Part shown: piece by piece, positions 29,836-38,806 of the stretch | How the letters are laid out: each line of letters starts with the position of its first letter | Position numbering within the stretch: position 1 is the first letter of the stretch | NCBI RefSeq assembly: GCF_010731575.1 | Contig: NZ_AP022617.1 | Span: forward strand, 3,410,001-3,474,000 | DNA length: 64,000 nucleotides | Source of the DNA: Mycolicibacterium monacense | GTDB lineage: Bacteria > Actinomycetota > Actinomycetes > Mycobacteriales > Mycobacteriaceae | Direction: 5' to 3' | Translations under genes and position numbers: made by a program | Notes under the pieces: generated by a model | What the model saw: the letters and a program-made list of their open reading frames with translations, nothing else | Databases searched by the model: none | What the model was told of the DNA's origin: nothing

Positions 29836-29857
29836 CCAGCCCACTCAGAGGAGCACC

Positions 29858-30919
29858 GTGACAGGAGCGTTCACCGTCGTACACGTGACCGAGTCGTTCG
29901 CCAGCGGCACCGCCGCGGCGATCCGCGACTACGTGCGCAACTACCCCTCGGCCGAACACCACCTGGTGTACGCGCGCCGGGCCGAGGCATCGGTCAGCCC
30001 AACGGAATTCGTCGGATTCACCGGTGTGACCGAACTGCCCGACGGCCACCTCGCCCGGTTGCGGTTCCTCCGCCGCTACGCCGAGGACCTGACCGGACCG
30101 GTCGTGATCCACGCCCACTCCAGCAAGGGCGGGGTGTACGCGCGGGTCGCGCTGCGTCGTTCCGCCCGCCGTCCGATCGTCTACTCACCGCACTGCTACG
30201 CCTTCGAACGCCGAGATGTCGGCATGCCGGTTCGCGCGGCGTTCCGGGCCGCCGAGTGGGCGCTTTCGCTGAACACCAGCGGCTACGGCGTCTGCTCCCC
30301 GCGCGAGGCGGCCCTGTCCCGGTGGCCGATGACCAAGCCGCGGGTGGTGACGGTCCCCAATGTGGCCGGACCGTGCGCGGTCCCGTCGGGCGGCGAATCC
30401 GCATCGGTGACACCCCTGTGCGTGGTCGGCAACGGCAGGCTCGGACCACAGAAGGACCCCGAGTTCTTCGCCGACGCGGTCACGCACGCGCGGGCGACCC
30501 ACCCGGAGCTGCGAGCGGTGTGGATCGGCGACGGCGACCCGAAATACACGCAGTACCTTGCCGATCGCGGGGTCGAGGTGACCGGGTGGCTGCCACGGAC
30601 GCAGGCACTGGCCGAACTCGCCCGCGGCGACGTCTACCTGCACACCGCGGCGTGGGAGGGACTGCCGATATCGATCCTCGAGGCCGACGCGGCCGGCCTG
30701 CCGGTCGTCGCCCGCGCCATGCCCTACCTCGACGGGTTGCCGATGCCGTTGACCGTCGCGGCGCCCACCGACTTCGCCGAGGTGTTGTCGCGGCTCCACA
30801 CGGCCGGTGCGCGGGCCGCCGTCCGCGACGCCACCAGGGTCGCGTTCGCCGACAACTGCGACGGCAGCCAGCAGGTGGCGCTCAAGGAGCTCTACGGTCC
30901 GTATGCCGGGGCCCGGTGA
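29858..30919 (+). CDS. GT4-type glycosyltransferase
   Basis: The GTG at 29858 follows a strong AGAGGAG site and gives 353 residues. N-terminal Rossmann features (VVHVTESFASGTAAAI) and the C-terminal donor site with an E-x7-E pair (EGLPISILE near residue 268) place it in GT-B family GT4, retaining transferases that use nucleotide sugars. The segment CVVGNGRLGPQKDPEFFADAV is the usual linker-to-donor region. Cytosolic face of the membrane. Sugar and acceptor unknown; it probably adds one residue of the EPS repeat unit. The stop overlaps the next ATG by one base. Confidence 0.88.
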   Translation: MTGAFTVVHVTESFASGTAAAIRDYVRNYPSAEHHLVYARRAEASVSPTEFVGFTGVTELPDGHLARLRFLRRYAEDLTGPVVIHAHSSKGGVYARVALRRSARRPIVYSPHCYAFERRDVGMPVRAAFRAAEWALSLNTSGYGVCSPREAALSRWPMTKPRVVTVPNVAGPCAVPSGGESASVTPLCVVGNGRLGPQKDPEFFADAVTHARATHPELRAVWIGDGDPKYTQYLADRGVEVTGWLPRTQALAELARGDVYLHTAAWEGLPISILEADAAGLPVVARAMPYLDGLPMPLTVAAPTDFAEVLSRLHTAGARAAVRDATRVAFADNCDGSQQVALKELYGPYAGAR

Positions 30920-31980
30920 TGGATCCGGTACACGTCAACGGCAAATGGCTGGCCCAACCGCTGACCGGCACCCAGCGGTACGCCACCGAGATGGTGCGCC
31001 GACTGGTCGCCGCCGAGGCGGTGGACCTGGTGCTCCATGTGCCCAGGGGCGTCGATGCCCCGCCGTGGGCGTCGGCACCGCGCGTGCTGACCCGCCACGC
31101 CCCGGTGGGCGGCGTCGTGTTCGAACAGCTGTACCTCCCGGTCGTGACAGCCGGGCGGTTGCTGCTCAACTTCGCCGGTCCCGCACCGCTTCTCAAACGC
31201 CGCCAGCTGGTGACGATGCACGATGCGACGGCGTTCCGCCATCCCCACACGTTCCGCCGCCTCTTCGTGGCGTTCTACTTCGTGATGTACATGCTGCTGG
31301 CCCGCACGGCGCGGCAGGTTGTCACCGTCTCCGAGTTCAGCGCCGGTGAACTGGCCACCGTGTTGCGCGTCGACCGGCGGCGATTCCGGGTGATCCCCTG
31401 CGCCGCAGACGGTTTGGCCCGGATCACCCCGGTGCGCCGCGATCTCGACGTCGACGGTGGACAGTACCTGGTCGTCGGGACCCTGGCCAGGCACAAGAAC
31501 CTCACCGGCGCCGTGGCGGCACTGACCGCATCGGGACGTGACGTCGTGGTCGTGGGGGCCGCCGGGCGTGAGCAGGTCTTCTCCGCAGCCTCCGGACTCG
31601 AGTCGGCGGCCACGGTGGCCGGTCGGCTCACCGACGCCGAACTGGCGTGGCTCTACCGGAACTCGCGCGCCCTGGTGTTCCCCTCGAAGTACGAGGGCTT
31701 CGGGTTACCCGTCCTGGAGGCGCAGATCCTGGGCTGTCCGGTCATCTGTTCGTCGGCGGCCGCCCTGCCGGAGACCGGTGGCAGCGGCGCCCTCTACTTC
31801 GATCCCGACGACACCGATGACCTGCTGCGGAGAGTCGAAGAGTTCGAGGCCGGCGACGATTTGGCCGGCCTGCTGCGAGACCGTGGCCGAGCGAACGCCC
31901 AGCGGTTCTCCTGGCAGATGTCGGCCGACCAACTCCTCGGCTGGCTCGGCGCCGGATCGGTAGTGGCGCTACAGCGTTGA
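30919..31980 (+). CDS. GT4-type glycosyltransferase
   Basis: A 353-residue GT-B transferase beginning MDPVHVNGKWLAQPLTGTQRYATE, a start typical of mannosyl- and rhamnosyl-transferases in EPS loci. Further features: VTMHDATAFRHPHTF near 96, VSEFSAGEL near 138, VGTLARHKNLTGAV near 186, and the E-x7-E pair EGFGLPVLE near 259. It ends the five-gene unit and runs 12 bases into the convergent polymerase gene, so both transcripts overlap at their 3' ends. Specific sugar unknown. Confidence 0.88.
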   Translation: MDPVHVNGKWLAQPLTGTQRYATEMVRRLVAAEAVDLVLHVPRGVDAPPWASAPRVLTRHAPVGGVVFEQLYLPVVTAGRLLLNFAGPAPLLKRRQLVTMHDATAFRHPHTFRRLFVAFYFVMYMLLARTARQVVTVSEFSAGELATVLRVDRRRFRVIPCAADGLARITPVRRDLDVDGGQYLVVGTLARHKNLTGAVAALTASGRDVVVVGAAGREQVFSAASGLESAATVAGRLTDAELAWLYRNSRALVFPSKYEGFGLPVLEAQILGCPVICSSAAALPETGGSGALYFDPDDTDDLLRRVEEFEAGDDLAGLLRDRGRANAQRFSWQMSADQLLGWLGAGSVVALQR

Positions 31981-33321
31981 GGCGGCGGCGGCCTCGACGC
32001 GGACCGGCGGGAGTCTGCGCGAGTCGGCCAGTCGGGCCCGCCGGGTGCACCGGTTGAGCCAGACGGCCACGCCGATCAGCACCACGATTGCCGGGAACGC
32101 CCGGCCCTGCGTCCAGTGCATGTACCGCGGCAGTTCCAGCAGGCCGACGAACAGCACCGGGTAGAGGAGCAGTCCGGCGGAATGTCCCTCGCGGAAGGCG
32201 CGGTACAGCAGTCCGGCCACCACTCCCACGATCAGGAAGTAGATCAGTCCACCGGTGTAGCCGTAGTCGAGCAGTGGGACGGCGTAACCCGAGGAGTTGT
32301 TGAACTCGAGGTTGCCGAAGTGTTCGAGCACGAATCCGTAGTCGGCGTCCTGGACCGGCCCGTTGCGTCCGGGGAACCTGCCCGCGAGTTGATCGTAGAG
32401 CCCGAGACCGCGCACTCCCGGTGCGTCCCAGAGGAATTGGAGGGTGGTCAGCGGTCGACGCGTGGGCACGTTCAGATGGGTGTACTCCAGGTAGCCGTTG
32501 TTGAGCGCAGTCGCGTAGTACCCGGCCACCCGTTCGGTGGAGAACTGCCAGAAGCTCTCGCCGGTGGTACGGAAGAACTCCCAGCTGCGGAAGTACTCGA
32601 ACACCGAGAAGAACAGCACCACCGCCGGGATGGCGAGCACCGGCAGAAACTGCAGCAATCGGGCCCAGCGCGGGGACTGGGCGGCGCGGAAGCAGACCAG
32701 CACCGCGATCGGCACCACCAGTTCGAGGATCGCCAGACGTTCGGTGAAGATGTAGGCGCGCGGAAGCGCCGCGCCCACCACGAGTAGCAGCTTCACCAGT
32801 TCGACCCGGTCGAAACGTTGCGTCAGGACGAGGGTGGAGACGATCACCGACGCGATCCCGAACTGCGTCATCGTGGTGACACCCGGGATCGTCCCGACCG
32901 CGTCCTTGACGGGCGTCGCGCCGTCGTACCCCGCCGCACCCGCCAGATCGGCCCAGCCGATTCCGGCGCGCACCGTCAGGAATCCGAAGCCGGCGTAGCC
33001 CACCAGGGTCAGAGTCACCAGGACGGTGCTGATCCGCCGCAGGCCGGATACCGCCGCCTCGGGCAGGTCGGGCCACGGACCGGCGGTGACCCTCGTGGGT
33101 CGCAGCGCACCCACCACGAGCGCACCGAGCGCCATCGCCAGAGCACCGCAGAACATCACCACCAACATCGAATCGGTGATCGATTTCGGTGTGTTCCACA
33201 GCGCGCGGAAGCGCTCGTCGCCGACGGTCGCGGTCAACCCGATCGCGATGGCGGCGACCGTGACCGTGACGGCGGTCGGCGACAACCACCACAGCCGGGG
33301 CGTCACCCGCCGGTCGGTCAA
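31969..33321 (-). CDS. Wzy-like EPS repeat-unit polymerase
   Basis: A ~450-residue membrane protein with about eleven hydrophobic segments and one long extracytoplasmic region between ~225 and 345 (containing FNNSSGYAVPLLDYGYTGG), the layout of O-antigen/EPS polymerases. Such proteins link flipped repeat units at the outer face of the membrane. The likely start is the TTG at 33321 overlapping the upstream stop (TTGA); a GTG at 33306 is the alternative. Sequence identity among Wzy proteins is very low, so the call rests on topology and on location directly after a Wzz-like gene and near a flippase. Confidence 0.72.
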   Translation of the reverse strand: MTDRRVTPRLWWLSPTAVTVTVAAIAIGLTATVGDERFRALWNTPKSITDSMLVVMFCGALAMALGALVVGALRPTRVTAGPWPDLPEAAVSGLRRISTVLVTLTLVGYAGFGFLTVRAGIGWADLAGAAGYDGATPVKDAVGTIPGVTTMTQFGIASVIVSTLVLTQRFDRVELVKLLLVVGAALPRAYIFTERLAILELVVPIAVLVCFRAAQSPRWARLLQFLPVLAIPAVVLFFSVFEYFRSWEFFRTTGESFWQFSTERVAGYYATALNNGYLEYTHLNVPTRRPLTTLQFLWDAPGVRGLGLYDQLAGRFPGRNGPVQDADYGFVLEHFGNLEFNNSSGYAVPLLDYGYTGGLIYFLIVGVVAGLLYRAFREGHSAGLLLYPVLFVGLLELPRYMHWTQGRAFPAIVVLIGVAVWLNRCTRRARLADSRRLPPVRVEAAAASTL

Positions 33322-34697
33322 TGCGCGACCACTGTCTCGGCCGCGGTCGCGGTCCGCGCGGAAGCCGTCGCGGGTTCTTCGGTCTCCGGGTCGGCGACGG
33401 GCGCCGCGGGCGCGGTCGGCGAGCCGGATCGCATTGCCGTCCACCATGGTTGGAAGGTGAGCACCGCCTTGACGGCCGTCCCCGTGACGTGCGCCGTGGA
33501 CGCGAGGGCCGCCACGGTGTCCACGGTGTCGACGTTGAGCCGGGCGACGAGGATGACCTCGGTGGCCGCGGCGATCACGTCGCCGGTGAACGCCGACTCG
33601 CCCGTGGTTCCGGCCTCGACGATCACAGTGCGGTCCGCGTGGCCCGGTGCGGTCACCGGTCCGTCGCTGAGGGTGACCAGGGTGGCGTCTCCGCTCTCGG
33701 CGGCCGCGCCGTGCAGGAGGGCCGCGACGTCGGTGCTGCCCGACTTGGCCGAGGCACCGATCACCACGATGAGCCGCCCGCCCTGCCCGCCGGAAGGCCG
33801 TTCGCACTGGGCGAAGAGCGTGCGCCCCAGGCGAGCTCGGGTAACACGCGACCGTTCATCCGTCCGGCGGATCTGCGGGAGGCTCACCTCGGGGGTCAGC
33901 ACGGCGTCGACCGAACCGGCACCCACGAATTCGGCCACGTCGAATGCGGACCGGAGCCGGCCGCTACGGGCCCGGGAACCGATCAGCGCCGCGAGGGCCA
34001 CCACACCGCCGAGCAGACCTCCGAAGACCGCGCCGAACGGCCAGTGCCCGCCGGTGTGCTGGTCGGCGCTCGGCGCGGCCAGTACGTCGAGCCCGCCGGG
34101 CCGGGTGGCCTGTAGTTCGATGTTCGCGCGCAGCGCAGCGATCTGGTTGCGGCGCGCGGGATCCCGGGGCGCCTCGGCGGTCCAGCGTTTGAACGCCTCG
34201 AGCACACCCCTCAGTTGCCGATCGGTACGGGCGCGCAGTCCGGCGGCGTACAGGTCGACCGCCGCCTGGACGGTTCTGGTCGCCTCGGCCGGTGTCGCGC
34301 CGGATGCCTGCAGCGTCAGCACCGGTGACATGGCGTTCTGCGTGACGGTGAAGTCGACCAGCTCCGGCCTGCGCAGGCGCGCGGTGAGCGTCTGGGCGAA
34401 GCCCTTGCCGGACAGGTATGCCACCTCACCGGCCACGTAATCGGCTGCGGTGGCCGTTGATTGGTCGGTCGGTGCGCCGGTGGCCATCGCCATCAGGTCC
34501 ACCGGCGGGCCCAGCCGGATCTGGGCGGTGGCGGTCGGCTCCTCGTCCTGCGGGTGGTACATCGTGCTGCCCAGGACGGCACCGACCGCGATGCCGACGA
34601 GCGCCACCACCGTCATGGTCACCAGCCAGGCATTCGCCGAACGTCTGGTCGCCGCCGCCAGCGCCGCGGTGTTCGCGGCCGGGTGTGTGTCGCGCAA
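33318..34697 (-). CDS. Wzz/Wzc-like chain-length protein with degenerate ATP site
   Basis: The TTG at 34697 has GGAGGG ten bases before it and gives 459 residues. A first membrane helix (~24-45) and a second (~221-240) bracket a periplasmic region with coiled-coil character, the architecture of polysaccharide co-polymerases. The C-terminal part follows the CpsD/BY-kinase fold, but the Walker A position reads GASAKSGSTD (314-323) and lacks the invariant Lys; the tail (~440-459) has no Tyr cluster. It probably controls chain length without kinase activity. Coupled to the polymerase gene downstream. Confidence 0.78.
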   Translation of the reverse strand: MRDTHPAANTAALAAATRRSANAWLVTMTVVALVGIAVGAVLGSTMYHPQDEEPTATAQIRLGPPVDLMAMATGAPTDQSTATAADYVAGEVAYLSGKGFAQTLTARLRRPELVDFTVTQNAMSPVLTLQASGATPAEATRTVQAAVDLYAAGLRARTDRQLRGVLEAFKRWTAEAPRDPARRNQIAALRANIELQATRPGGLDVLAAPSADQHTGGHWPFGAVFGGLLGGVVALAALIGSRARSGRLRSAFDVAEFVGAGSVDAVLTPEVSLPQIRRTDERSRVTRARLGRTLFAQCERPSGGQGGRLIVVIGASAKSGSTDVAALLHGAAAESGDATLVTLSDGPVTAPGHADRTVIVEAGTTGESAFTGDVIAAATEVILVARLNVDTVDTVAALASTAHVTGTAVKAVLTFQPWWTAMRSGSPTAPAAPVADPETEEPATASARTATAAETVVAH

Positions 34698-34902
34698 GGG
34701 TCGTGCTCCCTCCGGGTCGCAGGCCGTGAAGACCGAACGTGACCGTCCGTGACCGTCGCCGCCGCCATTGCATGGTGGCGTTGCCAAATCTACTTCGGCA
34801 TACTAACTCACCCAGAGCCGATCTGTGCATTCGGCCGCGATTGTCGGGTATTGATCCATGTCAGGACCGTGATATCCGTCGATCCGGCGTCGGCTGGCGT
34901 GT

Positions 34903-36234
34903 TCACCGCGAATTAGCGAGAATTTGCCATGCTCGGCCGATGCGGATGCGGGCTCGCGGAGCCATTCCGACGGTGACCCGAGCGCAGCGCCACTGGGCGA
35001 GTGCGGTCGCGGTGAGCGACAGCGCCGAGACCACGGCCAACGCGAGCGGTCCGCCGATGACCGCGGCGGCGATGGCCGCGGGTACCGACACCGCCAGCAC
35101 CGCCAGCGCGGTACGCGAGGCCTCGGTCAGGTGGCCGCTGACGATCAGCACGGTGATGTTCACCCCGAAGGCCGTCTTCGCCAACCCTCCGGCCGCCATG
35201 ATCACCAGGAGCAGGCCGGCCCCCCGCATGGATTCGCCGTACGCGAACCCCAGCAGGGCGGGCCCGGCGATCACGAGGACCAGCACCACCGCGGCGGTGA
35301 CGGCGGTGCCGAGCGTCGCCACCGCCGACAGGATCCCGACGACCTCGTCGCGCCTGCCCGCCGCCCACATCCGCGCTGCCGGTGGTGTGACAGCCAGTGC
35401 GGCAAGGCTTTCCAGAATCGTGACCTGCAGGGCCAGGGTGGCGGCCGCCGAGTACTGAGCCGCCGCCGCGGGGTCGAAGACGATGGCGGACAACCACACC
35501 GTTCCCGAGAGTCCGAGGAACACGGCGAGGTCGAGGGTGAAGAGCTTCGACCCGGATGCGATGGCACCCCGCAACGAGGCGGCCCCGGCGCCGCGGTGCC
35601 GCCCGACGTCGTGCCGCGCCCCGATCAGGGCGATGCCCAGCTGCACACAGGCGACCGCCGTATAGGCCGCCATCACCTCGAGCAGCGTCGGCGCCGCCAC
35701 CGCCAGCGCAGCGATGCCGACCAGCGGCAGGACCACCATGCTCCGGACGTGGTGAGTGGTCGCGACGGAGGCGCGCACCCGGCCGGTCGCCGCGAAGACG
35801 TCGCTGAGGGTCAGGCGGACGGATTCGGCGGTGATCGCCAGCGCGGTGAGCCCGAGCACCGGCAGGTAGTGCGACTGGCCACGCAGCGACCAGGTGGCGA
35901 TGACCGCGACCGCGGGCGCGCTCGCCATGGACAGCAACGCGGTCGCCACGAGGTGGGACGACGCGATGGCCCGCCGACGGTCCTGCCGACCTTCGGCGGC
36001 GAGCAGGCGGATCACGTTGGGGCCCAGACCGAGTCGCCCCATCAGCGGACCGATCGAGAGGGCGGCCAGGATGGCGAAGAAGACCGCCGCGTCCCGCGCG
36101 TCCAGCGTGCGGTAGACGATGACCGTCAACAGCAGCGTCGACAGCAGGCCACCGGCCGCCGCGACCGTGCGCCACCCAAAGCTGCGCCTCAGCTCGGCAT
36201 GCGCACGGTGATCGTGGGAGGTCGCCGCGGTCAT
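34903..36234 (-). CDS. Wzx-like polysaccharide flippase (MATE/MOP superfamily)
   Basis: A 443-residue protein with about 12 membrane helices, beginning with the amphipathic RRSFGWRTVAAAGGLLSTLLLT typical of the polysaccharide synthase/MurJ superfamily (partial quotation: SFGWRTVAAAGGLLSTLL). It would move lipid-linked repeat units to the outer leaflet. Its ATG overlaps the stop of the upstream GT2 gene (ATGA). A 205-base gap separates it from the Wzz-like gene, probably containing that gene's promoter. Specificity cannot be read. Confidence 0.82.
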   Translation of the reverse strand: MTAATSHDHRAHAELRRSFGWRTVAAAGGLLSTLLLTVIVYRTLDARDAAVFFAILAALSIGPLMGRLGLGPNVIRLLAAEGRQDRRRAIASSHLVATALLSMASAPAVAVIATWSLRGQSHYLPVLGLTALAITAESVRLTLSDVFAATGRVRASVATTHHVRSMVVLPLVGIAALAVAAPTLLEVMAAYTAVACVQLGIALIGARHDVGRHRGAGAASLRGAIASGSKLFTLDLAVFLGLSGTVWLSAIVFDPAAAAQYSAAATLALQVTILESLAALAVTPPAARMWAAGRRDEVVGILSAVATLGTAVTAAVVLVLVIAGPALLGFAYGESMRGAGLLLVIMAAGGLAKTAFGVNITVLIVSGHLTEASRTALAVLAVSVPAAIAAAVIGGPLALAVVSALSLTATALAQWRCARVTVGMAPRARIRIGRAWQILANSR

Positions 36235-37160
36235 GACTCGGTGCCCAGCCAGCCCCTCAGCTGACCGGACAGATAGGCCAGATCCGCGCGGGCGAGCACC
36301 GGTTCCCGCCGTACCGTGTGCAGCCCCGCACCGACCAGTTTGCGCGCCGAGTAGTAGGCCAACCGGTGGGGCGCGAGCCGGTGCCTGCGCCACAGATGGC
36401 CGTTGCCGACCCCGTACTTGTGCATCTTCTCGATGAACGCCTCGGTGGGCTCGTCGCGGTGATCGTCCTGGTAGATCTTCAGCTCCGGCCGGTAGCCCAG
36501 GGTGTGCCCGGCGGCGATGATGCGCAGCAGCAGGTCGGATTCCTCCCCCGCACCGCGCCGGCCCGGTGAGCCGGTGCCGATCCACTCGTCGAACGGTGCG
36601 GCCGACGGCAGGGCGGTGCGGCGCAGGAACACCGTCGAACAGATCGAGGTGTGCATGAAGTTGCGCCTGGTGATCACGTCGGGACGGTCGCGCCACCGCA
36701 GCATCGACGGCCGGCCGTCGGCGGTGATCTGGATTCCCCCGACACCGCTGAGCTCCGGATGTTCTGCGAGGGTCTCGACCACCGCGCGCAGCGTCTGCGG
36801 CGGATACCAGCAGTTGTCGTCGGGGTAGCCCAGGATCGGCGCGGTCGCCAGCGGCGTACCGGCGTTGCGTCCGGCCGAGGCGCCCCGCCCGCTGGTCGTT
36901 ACGTGTACCGGACCCGGCAGGTTCATCGCACGGATGACCTCGGTGCACGACTGGTCGACGCTCTGGTCGACGAGGACGAACTCGACGCGTTCTGCCATCT
37001 CGCTCGCGGCGACCGACGCCGCGAGCCACCGCAGCGCCTCTGGCCGCCCGACCGTGGTGCACACCAGGGACAGCACCGGATCGGCGTCGGAGCTGGCAAA
37101 GTCGCCCGTGTTGCCTTGCGCGTCGGCGGTCATCGTCGGCCGGCCCGCTTCCGTCGGCAT
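36231..37160 (-). CDS. GT2-type glycosyltransferase
   Basis: A 309-residue GT-A transferase. N-terminal features SLVCTTVGRPEALRWL and EFVLVDQSVDQS, then a metal-binding region with GYPDDNCWYPP near residue 110, and the acceptor-side Glu/Asp in GAGEESDLLLRI near 210. The ATG at 37160 is chosen because family-like sequence starts soon after; a second ATG at 37133 is possible and has GGAAG in good position. Frame upstream is open but not protein-like. It is the first gene of the minus-strand EPS unit and divergent from the GT87-like gene. Confidence 0.85.
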   Translation of the reverse strand: MPTEAGRPTMTADAQGNTGDFASSDADPVLSLVCTTVGRPEALRWLAASVAASEMAERVEFVLVDQSVDQSCTEVIRAMNLPGPVHVTTSGRGASAGRNAGTPLATAPILGYPDDNCWYPPQTLRAVVETLAEHPELSGVGGIQITADGRPSMLRWRDRPDVITRRNFMHTSICSTVFLRRTALPSAAPFDEWIGTGSPGRRGAGEESDLLLRIIAAGHTLGYRPELKIYQDDHRDEPTEAFIEKMHKYGVGNGHLWRRHRLAPHRLAYYSARKLVGAGLHTVRREPVLARADLAYLSGQLRGWLGTES

Positions 37161-37485
37161 GTTCCGTTCACGGGAAGTGACTTCCTTTCCGGCCCACCGG
37201 GCGTCCACGATCGGCTGCGAGCCACGTCGATGCGGCAGCTTACTGCATGTTTCGCCGAGGGGATACTTGCGTCGCGCCCGCCGCTGCGCCGCCCCCTCCA
37301 CGTCGCGGGGTGGGGACGGCGACCGGCGTGCGCGCATCGTGGAAACTCCTGTCCGACCGCTGACATCATTGCCAAACATGTCTTCCGCGAACCACTTCGA
37401 TGTGGCTCTCCGGCCCTCGACGCGTATTGTCGGGCCCGTCACCGGCCCGCGCAGACGGTGAGGAGGCCGTACGGAAGGAGACCAC
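37161..37485. other. Divergent EPS promoter region
   Basis: 325 bases between the GT2 gene (minus) and the GT87-like gene (plus). It contains two short inverted words, CATGTTT near 37246 and AAACATG near 37374, and no convincing -10/-35 pair or small gene. Confidence 0.5.
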
Positions 37486-38796
37486 GTGGCCCGACTCGTA
37501 CCGGAGTCTCGAGCCGTACGACACGCCGCGGTTGCCGCCGCGGTGGGCGCCGCCGTCCTGCTCACGGTGTTCTATGCCGGCAAGGTGTGGCGGGAACGCA
37601 CCCGGTGGGACGCGGTGGCGCCGTGTCCGGTCCCCGGCTGCCGGGATGCGGCCATGGTGGACTTCCGCGACACGATCTGGCTGCCGACCAAGTGGCTGCT
37701 CGCCGGCGGCGACCCGTACGACGGTGCCGCGTACGCCGCTCAGTTCCCCTTCGCCCAGGACTTCCCCACCTACACCCCAGGTCACCTGGCCCTGTGGCTG
37801 CCGTTCGGCGCACTCCCGTGGCAGGCGGCGGTCGCGCTGGCGATCATGGTCAACGTCGCCGTCGTCGTGGCCGTCGGCGCATGGGCCGGCGGGCGGTTGG
37901 TGCGCGAATGGCGCTCACCTGCGGCTGCCACCCGCGCCGAATGGATCGCAGGCGCGGCCGTCGGGATCGCGGTGTTGTGGTTGGCGCGCACCGTCGCCGA
38001 TGCGATCGGTTACGGACAGCCCTCGGTGCTCTACGGCCTGCTGGCCGCACCTGCGCTTCTCGCCAAACGGCCTTCGACTGCGACGTTGTGCACGGCGGTC
38101 ACCTGCCTCAAACCCCATATCGGGGTGTTCGTGGTCATCATCCTGATCGCCCAGAGACGTTGGCGCACAGCCTTTTCCGGCATGCTCCTGGCCTCCGCCG
38201 TATCGCTCCCGATCGCGCTGTGGGCTGCCGGCGGCCCGTCCGGGCTGATGCGTTGGCTCGAGACGCTCGGCGGCAACGTCAGCGGCTCCTCCGCGCGCCG
38301 CACCGTGGAGTACCTCGGTGAGCGCATCGACGTCGTCGGCAGCGCACTGGATTTCGGCGTACCGCTTGGGTCCTGGGCGACGATGCTCGTGCTGGCGGTC
38401 GGCGTGATCGCGGTGATCCTCGCCGTCCGGTCGGCCGAGCGACTCGACCAGCCCCTCATCGGCATCGCGCTCGCCTCGTGCATCGCGCTGCTGGCCTTCT
38501 ACCACATCAGCTACGACGCCATGTGGCTCCTCGTGCCGACCGCGTTCGCCATCGCCGCGGTGTGCAAGGCCGGCGACCGTCGCGTCGCCGTCGCGACGCT
38601 CCCCGGCCTCGCGGCCATCGGTGCGGCGGCGTGGGCGTCGCGATGGCATCCGGTCGACGTCGTCCTCGGGCCCGGCACCACCATCACGGTGATGCGCGCC
38701 ATGTTGATCCTCGGCACAGTCGCCGTCGCGGTCGGCCTCTGGCGCATCCGGATCCCGGCGGATACGGAATCGAGGGTCACCGCCCGCGGGACCTAG
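37486..38796 (+). CDS. GT87 (DUF2029)-family membrane glycosyltransferase, PimE-like fold
   Basis: A 436-residue membrane protein with about ten helices. The first loop carries the DPYDGAAYAAQFPF and FPTYTPGHLALWLPFG segments typical of GT-C family GT87 polyprenyl-phosphate-mannose-dependent transferases, whose catalytic Asp lies in this loop. A second signature is IGYGQPSVLYGLL near 180. GT87 enzymes work on the outer side of the membrane, for example alpha-1,2-mannosylation in PimE. In this context it could decorate the exported EPS. The next gene, birA, follows after 10 bases. Confidence 0.83.
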   Translation: MARLVPESRAVRHAAVAAAVGAAVLLTVFYAGKVWRERTRWDAVAPCPVPGCRDAAMVDFRDTIWLPTKWLLAGGDPYDGAAYAAQFPFAQDFPTYTPGHLALWLPFGALPWQAAVALAIMVNVAVVVAVGAWAGGRLVREWRSPAAATRAEWIAGAAVGIAVLWLARTVADAIGYGQPSVLYGLLAAPALLAKRPSTATLCTAVTCLKPHIGVFVVIILIAQRRWRTAFSGMLLASAVSLPIALWAAGGPSGLMRWLETLGGNVSGSSARRTVEYLGERIDVVGSALDFGVPLGSWATMLVLAVGVIAVILAVRSAERLDQPLIGIALASCIALLAFYHISYDAMWLLVPTAFAIAAVCKAGDRRVAVATLPGLAAIGAAAWASRWHPVDVVLGPGTTITVMRAMLILGTVAVAVGLWRIRIPADTESRVTARGT

Positions 38797-38806
38797 GCTC
38801 GACCGG

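Noticed and set aside
35969..37062. An extended N-terminus joining the GT2 end and the flippase in one 719-residue protein
   Set aside because: The upstream part is the GT2 gene read in a wrong frame. The ATG at 36234 overlapping the GT2 stop gives a normal flippase.
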